Source: Deltaproteobacteria bacterium
Lineage (GTDB): Bacteria > Myxococcota_A > UBA9160 > UBA4427
DNA: 64,000 bases
Assembly: GCA_029261855.1 (NCBI GenBank)
Contig: JAJDAN010000003.1
Span: forward strand, 124,001 to 188,000
Direction of reading: 5' to 3'
Made by a program: the position numbers and the translations under genes. The notes below the pieces were generated by a model, which worked only from the letters and a program-made list of their open reading frames with translations, did no database searches and had not been told where the DNA came from. This document shows positions 59,602-64,000 of this stretch, piece after piece (positions within the stretch are counted from its first letter, which is position 1; each line of letters opens with the position of its first letter).

Positions 59602-60447
59602 ATGCGAAGAAGCGTCTCCCCGAGCGGTCTGGCCACCGCGGTCGGCCTCGCGCTCGCGCTCGCCTTCTCCGCGGGATGCATGGGGTCGCCGCCCCGGTCG
59701 ACACCCCAGCGAATGTCCGCCCCAGACGCCAGCGAGTCGGACGCCACCGCGCGCGCCATTGCGGCCCTGACGCGGATGACCGACTTCCTCGGTTCGCAGG
59801 ACGTGATCCGCTTCGAGGCGGAGACCCGTTACGACGCCGTCCAGCCGTCCGGGCAGAAGATCGAGTTCGGCAGTCACCGAAAGATCGAGCTGCGGCCGCG
59901 GAAACACGTGCGGGTCGACGTCGCACACTGGGACGGCGAGCGCGAGCTCATCACCTTCGACGGAAGTCGCCTGTCTGCGGCTCTCCTCGGCCAGCGGGTC
60001 TACGCGACCCTGCCCTTCGACGGCACCACTTCCGAAGCGTTCGACTACCTGGTCGCGGAGTATCGCCTGCAGTCGCCCCTGTTCGACCTGCTCCACCCCG
60101 ACCTGCCGGCCGACATCGCGGACCGCACGACCTCCGCCCGGTCGCTGGGCCCGATCACCCTCGACGGGGTCGCTTGCGACCACCTGGCCTTCCGCGGCGA
60201 GCGGGTCGACTTCCAGCTCTACCTGCGTCTCGGTGACGAGCCCGTCCCCATCCGCCTGGTGGTCGACTATCACGCGGCGCCGGGAAGTCCGCAGTTCCGA
60301 GCGGACCTGCGGGGTTGGGATCTGCGCAGCGATCTGCCGGACTCCCGCTTCCGCCTGACGCCGCCGCCCGGTGCCCAACGCGTCTCGTTCCCCGAGCTAT
60401 TGGACCTGTTGCTCGGCCCCCCTGAAGACGAGGACGCCACACCGTGA
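59602..60447 (+). CDS. DUF2092-like lipoprotein
   Basis: A 281-residue predicted periplasmic lipoprotein. The signal peptide ends FSAGC. The rest looks like DUF2092: a beta-barrel half resembling LolA/LolB folds, with RFEAETRYDAVQPSGQKIEFG, RKHVRVDV, ELITFDGSRLSAALL and CDHLAFRGERVDFQLYL, typical of a lipid- or ligand-binding carrier. The ATG is at 59602. The end overlaps the next gene by four bases (GTGA), so the pair is translationally coupled; such pairs of DUF2092 and Gly/Tyr-rich proteins seem to work together. Confidence 0.85.
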   Translation: MRRSVSPSGLATAVGLALALAFSAGCMGSPPRSTPQRMSAPDASESDATARAIAALTRMTDFLGSQDVIRFEAETRYDAVQPSGQKIEFGSHRKIELRPRKHVRVDVAHWDGERELITFDGSRLSAALLGQRVYATLPFDGTTSEAFDYLVAEYRLQSPLFDLLHPDLPADIADRTTSARSLGPITLDGVACDHLAFRGERVDFQLYLRLGDEPVPIRLVVDYHAAPGSPQFRADLRGWDLRSDLPDSRFRLTPPPGAQRVSFPELLDLLLGPPEDEDATP

Positions 60448-61973
60448 GCACGCCTCTCTCCACCCGACCCAACCTTTCCACCCGACCCAACCTTTCCACC
60501 CGGCCCACCCGGCACATTCGGCTCGTCCGCGTTTTCGCGACTTGTCTGGCGGCCGCGTTCGTCGTCGCCATCGCGATCGAGAGCGACGCACGCGGACGCG
60601 GCGGAGGTGGACGCGGTGGCATGTCGCGAGGCGGTGGCATGCGCGGTGGCAGCGGCACGTACCGGGGCGGCCCGGCCGGCGGCGGGTCCATCCGGGGTGG
60701 ATCGGGCGGTCGCTATCGCAGCTACGACCCCAGTCGCACGGGCAGCCGGGGCTCCGGAGGCCAGCGGGACGGCAGCTTCGAGACGCGTCGAGGGGAGACC
60801 GTCGATTGGTCGTCGAGCCGGACGCGCACCGAGGACGGTGTGAAGCGGGAAGGATCCTGGGAGTCGAGCTCCGGCGCGTCCGGCGGCGGCAGCAGCGAGA
60901 TCGGCATCCAGGACGGCCAGGTCCAGAGCCGGGACCGCAGCGGCCACGCCGAGAACGCGAAGGGTGAGACGATGGACCGCGACGTCCACTCCGAGCGCCA
61001 CGACGGACACGTCGATCGCTCGGCGCACACCAAGACGAGCACCGGCGTCGACGCGCGTTCGGAGGGCCAGATCAAGAAGACCGACGACGGTGTCGTGGCG
61101 CGCGGCTCGATCGTCGGCAAGGACGGCGCCGCCGCCGGGACGATCGCCCGCAAGGGGGACCAGACCTGGGTGCGCGGCGCCGCGACCGACGGCAACAACG
61201 TGACCTGGGGCGGTGCACAGTGCAACGGCAACCACTGCTACGGCGGGCGCGCGACCGTCAAGGTCAAGGACTACTACGACTACCCGTACTACTACTACCC
61301 GTACTACTACGGCTACTACTCGTGTCCCTATGGCAGCGTGCAGACCTGGAGCAATCGCTACGGGACCCCCATCTACGGCTGCTCGAACGTCTACGTCGTC
61401 CACACGACGATCTCCCTCGGCGCCTCCGAGACGCACAAGACGAGCGCGGCGTCCGGTGACGCCTGGCCCGCCGAGGCCGAGGTGTCGTCGGCGCCGGTCC
61501 TGATGTACGAGGTGAGCCCGGAAGTCGTCGCGTACGCGACCACCTATCCGCCCCAGGGAGTCTTCGCCGAGAAGCAGGGCCAGCGCTACTTCTGGGTGCC
61601 CGGCCCAGCCGAGGCGACTGCGGAAGCGAAGCAGTCGATCGTCACCGCCGGCGCCATGCCGCAACCCACCGCCAACGCGACGGTGATCACCTACGACATC
61701 GGCGGGCGCGTCGTGTACCTCACCAACGAGCGTCCGATCCCGGGTTTCTACGCGGAGAACGCCGATCAGCTCTTCGTCTGGATCCCCGGCGTGCGAGAGC
61801 CGACGGACGACGAACGCAACGTCATCCGCACTGCGATCACCGCCCACGAGGCGGGGGGTCGCGACGCCCTGGACCGGGAGGTCCGCAAGCTGGAAGCCAA
61901 CCGCGAGGCGCCGCCGGATGCCGGTGCAGCTTCCGGCGCGAAGGCCGGGGCTGCGACCGACCCGAAGAGCTAG
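60444..61973 (+). CDS. Gly- and Tyr-rich exported protein
   Basis: A 509-residue protein from GTG 60444. The N-terminus has STRPNL repeated (18-bp DNA repeat), then a hydrophobic signal (FATCLAAAFVVAIAIESDA). A Gly/Arg/Ser low-complexity part (about 50-95), a Ser-rich polar part with DGxxR repeats, and a Tyr-rich run at 274-293 (YYDYPYYYYPYYYGYY) follow. Two copies of a FxWVPG/YxTNxRP-type repeat make up the C-terminal half (about 352-470). Likely a secreted or wall-associated adhesive/amyloid-like protein acting with the DUF2092 partner. Function unproven. Confidence 0.75.
   Translation: MSTPLSTRPNLSTRPNLSTRPTRHIRLVRVFATCLAAAFVVAIAIESDARGRGGGGRGGMSRGGGMRGGSGTYRGGPAGGGSIRGGSGGRYRSYDPSRTGSRGSGGQRDGSFETRRGETVDWSSSRTRTEDGVKREGSWESSSGASGGGSSEIGIQDGQVQSRDRSGHAENAKGETMDRDVHSERHDGHVDRSAHTKTSTGVDARSEGQIKKTDDGVVARGSIVGKDGAAAGTIARKGDQTWVRGAATDGNNVTWGGAQCNGNHCYGGRATVKVKDYYDYPYYYYPYYYGYYSCPYGSVQTWSNRYGTPIYGCSNVYVVHTTISLGASETHKTSAASGDAWPAEAEVSSAPVLMYEVSPEVVAYATTYPPQGVFAEKQGQRYFWVPGPAEATAEAKQSIVTAGAMPQPTANATVITYDIGGRVVYLTNERPIPGFYAENADQLFVWIPGVREPTDDERNVIRTAITAHEAGGRDALDREVRKLEANREAPPDAGAASGAKAGAATDPKS
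60459..60512 (+). repeat. 18-bp tandem repeat, three copies, at a protein N-terminus
   Basis: TCCACCCGACCCAACCTT occurs at 60459 and 60477, with a degenerate third copy at 60495. It encodes Ser-Thr-Arg-Pro-Asn-Leu before the signal segment of the Gly/Tyr-rich protein. In frame. Confidence 0.92.
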
Positions 61974-61995
61974 ACGGGACCTGGAGGATCCGAGC

Positions 61996-63672
61996 ATGGA
62001 CCGACGAGCGGCGCTCCGGGTACTGACGAGCGCGGGCCAGCCCTACGAGCTGGAGACCGTCGAGCTCTACGGCCGACCCTGCCGGGCCTTCCGCAATGCG
62101 CCGCCGACCCTGCGCGATCTGTTCGAGCAGAGCCGCAGCGACCTGCCCTTCCTCGTCTACGAGGACGAGCGGCTCAGCTTCGAGGACGCCTGGGCAAAGG
62201 CCTGCCGGGTCGGACGGCTGCTCGTCGAGCATTACGGCATCGAGAAGGGAGATCGCGTGGCGATTTCCATGCGCAACTATCCGGAATGGGTATTGGCCTT
62301 CATGGCGACCACATCGGTGGGTGGCATCGCCGTGGCCATGAACGCCCTGTGGCAGCCCGACGAGCTCGCGTACGGTCTCGAGAACAGCGGCGCGAAGGTG
62401 TTTTTCGCCGACGAGGAGCGACTCGCGCGGCTGGCGGCGCGCAAGGACGCGTTCCACGATCTGGCCGTCCTGGCGGTGCGAGCCGACGACACTCACGGCG
62501 TGGCTGCCGAGTCCCTGGAGGCGGCGCTGGGCCGAGTCGGCCCGTGCGACATGCCTGCGGTGGACCTGCATCCCAACGACGACGCCACCATCCTCTATAC
62601 CTCGGGCTCCACCGGGCATCCCAAGGGCGCGGTTTCGTGCCATCGCAACATCCTCTCGGCGCTCCTGTCCTGGGAGCTCGACGCCCACGCCGCCGCCCAC
62701 ATGCGGGGACGCAAGCTACCCGTCCCGAAGGAGCAACCGGCGACGTTGCTCGCCGTCCCGCTGTTCCACGCCACGGGCTCGCATGCCGTCTTCCTGGCGT
62801 CGTACCGCACCCAGCGCCGGATGATCTGCATGTACAAGTGGGACGCACTGCAAGCCGCCGAGCTGATTGCACGCGAGCAGATCACGTCCGTCGTCGCCCC
62901 GGCCGCGATGACCGGCGACCTGATCGCCACCGCCGCCCGCGAGAAGCTCGACCTGAGCTCCCTCGAGCTGGTCGGTGGGGGCGGCGCGCCGCGTGCACCG
63001 GCCCAGGTCCGGGCCATCGAGCGCACCTTCCGCAAGGCAGCCCCGAACACCGGCTGGGGTATGACCGAGACCAATGCCATCGGCACGGGCATCGCCGGTC
63101 GCGACTATCTCGATCACCCGGAAAGCTCGGGCCGCTGCTCGGCGGTGCTCGACCTGCGCATCGTCGACGACCAGGGCAACGAGCAGCCCGCCGGCGCGCG
63201 CGGCGAGCTGCAGGTGCGGGGCACCTCGGTGATCCGGGGCTACTGGGAAAGGCCCGACGCCAACGCAGAGACCTTCGTCGACGGTTGGCTTCGCACGGGA
63301 GACATCGCCACCCAGGACGAGGAGGGCTTCGTCTACATCGTCGACCGCATCAAGGATCTCGTGATCCGGGGCGGGGAGAACATCGGGTGCGGTGCTGTCG
63401 AATCTGCCCTGCTCGAGCACCCGGACGTCGTCGAAGCCAGCGTCTACGGGGTACCGGACGAGCGGCTGGGCGAGGAGGTCGGGGTGACCGTCTATGCGGG
63501 TTCGCCTCCCGCCGTCGATGCCGAGGCCCTGCGCGCGTTCCTCGCGCCCCGCCTCGCTCGCTTCGAGATCCCGCGCTACGTACACTTCGCGGACGCGCCG
63601 TTGCCGCGAACGGCCTCGGGAAAGATCCTGAAGCGACAGCTGCGCGAGGAGGCCGTCCGTCAGCTCACCTGA
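61996..63672 (+). CDS. AMP-dependent acyl-CoA synthetase/ligase
   Basis: A 558-residue ANL-superfamily enzyme that adenylates a carboxylic acid and transfers it to CoA. Motifs: YTSGSTGHPKGA (201-212), GWGMTETNAIG, YWERPDANAETFVDGWLRTGDI, IVDRIKDLVIRGGENI and the C-terminal lysine in TASGKILKRQLRE. The spacing is that of medium/long-chain or aromatic acyl-CoA ligases. ATG 61996 has GGAGGA upstream. It starts 22 bases after the Gly/Tyr-rich gene. Substrate acid not predictable. Confidence 0.92.
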   Translation: MDRRAALRVLTSAGQPYELETVELYGRPCRAFRNAPPTLRDLFEQSRSDLPFLVYEDERLSFEDAWAKACRVGRLLVEHYGIEKGDRVAISMRNYPEWVLAFMATTSVGGIAVAMNALWQPDELAYGLENSGAKVFFADEERLARLAARKDAFHDLAVLAVRADDTHGVAAESLEAALGRVGPCDMPAVDLHPNDDATILYTSGSTGHPKGAVSCHRNILSALLSWELDAHAAAHMRGRKLPVPKEQPATLLAVPLFHATGSHAVFLASYRTQRRMICMYKWDALQAAELIAREQITSVVAPAAMTGDLIATAAREKLDLSSLELVGGGGAPRAPAQVRAIERTFRKAAPNTGWGMTETNAIGTGIAGRDYLDHPESSGRCSAVLDLRIVDDQGNEQPAGARGELQVRGTSVIRGYWERPDANAETFVDGWLRTGDIATQDEEGFVYIVDRIKDLVIRGGENIGCGAVESALLEHPDVVEASVYGVPDERLGEEVGVTVYAGSPPAVDAEALRAFLAPRLARFEIPRYVHFADAPLPRTASGKILKRQLREEAVRQLT

Positions 63673-63708
63673 CCGGGAACTCCTGGGCAGACAAGGGACG
63701 ACTTCACG

Positions 63709-64000
63709 ATGCAGCTCGGGTCCCGCCTCCTCTTCGCCCTGCTGCTAGCCGTCGCCTTCGCGTCGGTCTCGGCAGCCGACGAGGACGAAGGCCCCCGGAT
63801 CTGCAAGCTCAGCATCGAAGGCGACGACGCCGTCCCCGAGGCGACGCTGCTCGAAGGCATCCTGACGTCGAAGCCCGACTGGCGTCCCTGGCGCGAGCTG
63901 CCTTCCTTCGACCCGGAGGACCTCCAGGAAGACCTCGAACGCATCGAGGCGATCTACCGCGACCACGGCTACTACGAGGCCCAGGCGGTGTCTTCCCTCG
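63709..64000 (+). CDS. BamA/TamA-like outer-membrane protein, partial (N-terminus)
   Basis: The first 97 residues of a longer protein cut by the window edge. Signal peptide about 1-22 (SVSA-ADE). The mature part begins with ICKLSIEGDDAVPEATLLEGILTS and continues DPEDLQEDLERIEAIYRDHGYYEA, the POTRA signature (an IxGN-type strand, then a helix ending YxxxGYY). This is the periplasmic repeat of BamA, TamA or a related Omp85 transporter. The size and barrel cannot be judged. It starts 36 bases after the acyl-CoA ligase. Confidence 0.8.
   Translation, partial: MQLGSRLLFALLLAVAFASVSAADEDEGPRICKLSIEGDDAVPEATLLEGILTSKPDWRPWRELPSFDPEDLQEDLERIEAIYRDHGYYEAQAVSSL

Overview
The window is 64 kb of very GC-rich, gene-dense DNA. 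No gap between genes exceeds about 265 bases. I found no rRNA, tRNA, CRISPR array or transposase. The gene content points to an aerobic Gram-negative bacterium with a complex envelope: TolC-like and HlyD-like proteins, a BamA/TamA-like POTRA protein, many predicted lipoproteins, PEP-CTERM tails, class I P450, several short-chain dehydrogenases and an F420-type luciferase-like oxidoreductase. This mix resembles uncultured Myxococcota and other former Deltaproteobacteria, or Binatota. That placement is inference; no marker gene in the window settles it.

Layout. 0-5 kb: lipoproteins, a TetR regulator, a stand-alone MESH1-type ppGpp hydrolase and an epimerase-like SDR. 4.9-10 kb: formate-THF ligase, then a stress group (two UspA-type proteins, a beta-CASP RNase-like MBL protein, a CBS-pair protein). 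10.2-12.7 kb: a class D-like sortase and a 97-residue LPKTA-tailed partner, divergent from a sigma-70 factor across a perfect 10+10 bp palindrome. 12.8-32.5 kb: mostly metabolic and hydrolytic genes (DUF1295, MFS, serine hydrolases, penicillin acylase, an SDR-MDR-P450 operon, LLM oxidoreductase), plus peptide deformylase and a redoxin whose in-frame UGA is almost certainly selenocysteine. 33.9-43.5 kb: an envelope cluster with two CotH-kinase proteins, a small PEP-CTERM protein and a tightly coupled operon VTC -> DUF4956 -> HlyD -> TolC. 43.6-50.7 kb: a secreted propeller-like protein, a periplasmic methanethiol oxidase (SBP56 family) followed by a single polypeptide fusing SCO and MauG, then a DUF6351 hydrolase. 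50.7-64 kb: a periplasmic methyltransferase, DUF188, an FGE-like/ThuA fusion - arylsulfotransferase - PPOX operon, more hydrolases, a DUF2092 pair, an acyl-CoA ligase and the start of a BamA/TamA-like protein.

How the parts may work together. The methanethiol oxidase and the SCO-MauG fusion form a likely copper-enzyme maturation unit in the periplasm. The CotH/VTC/DUF4956/HlyD/TolC genes look like one envelope-spanning system that phosphorylates or handles a surface polymer. The sortase pair is a second, independent surface-anchoring system beside the PEP-CTERM proteins; no exosortase lies in the window.

A recurrent oddity is short tandem repeats (units of 11-24 bp, 2-7 copies) at a dozen places. 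They are concentrated in signal peptides, at start codons and at gene ends. One of them duplicates a ribosome binding site together with its ATG.
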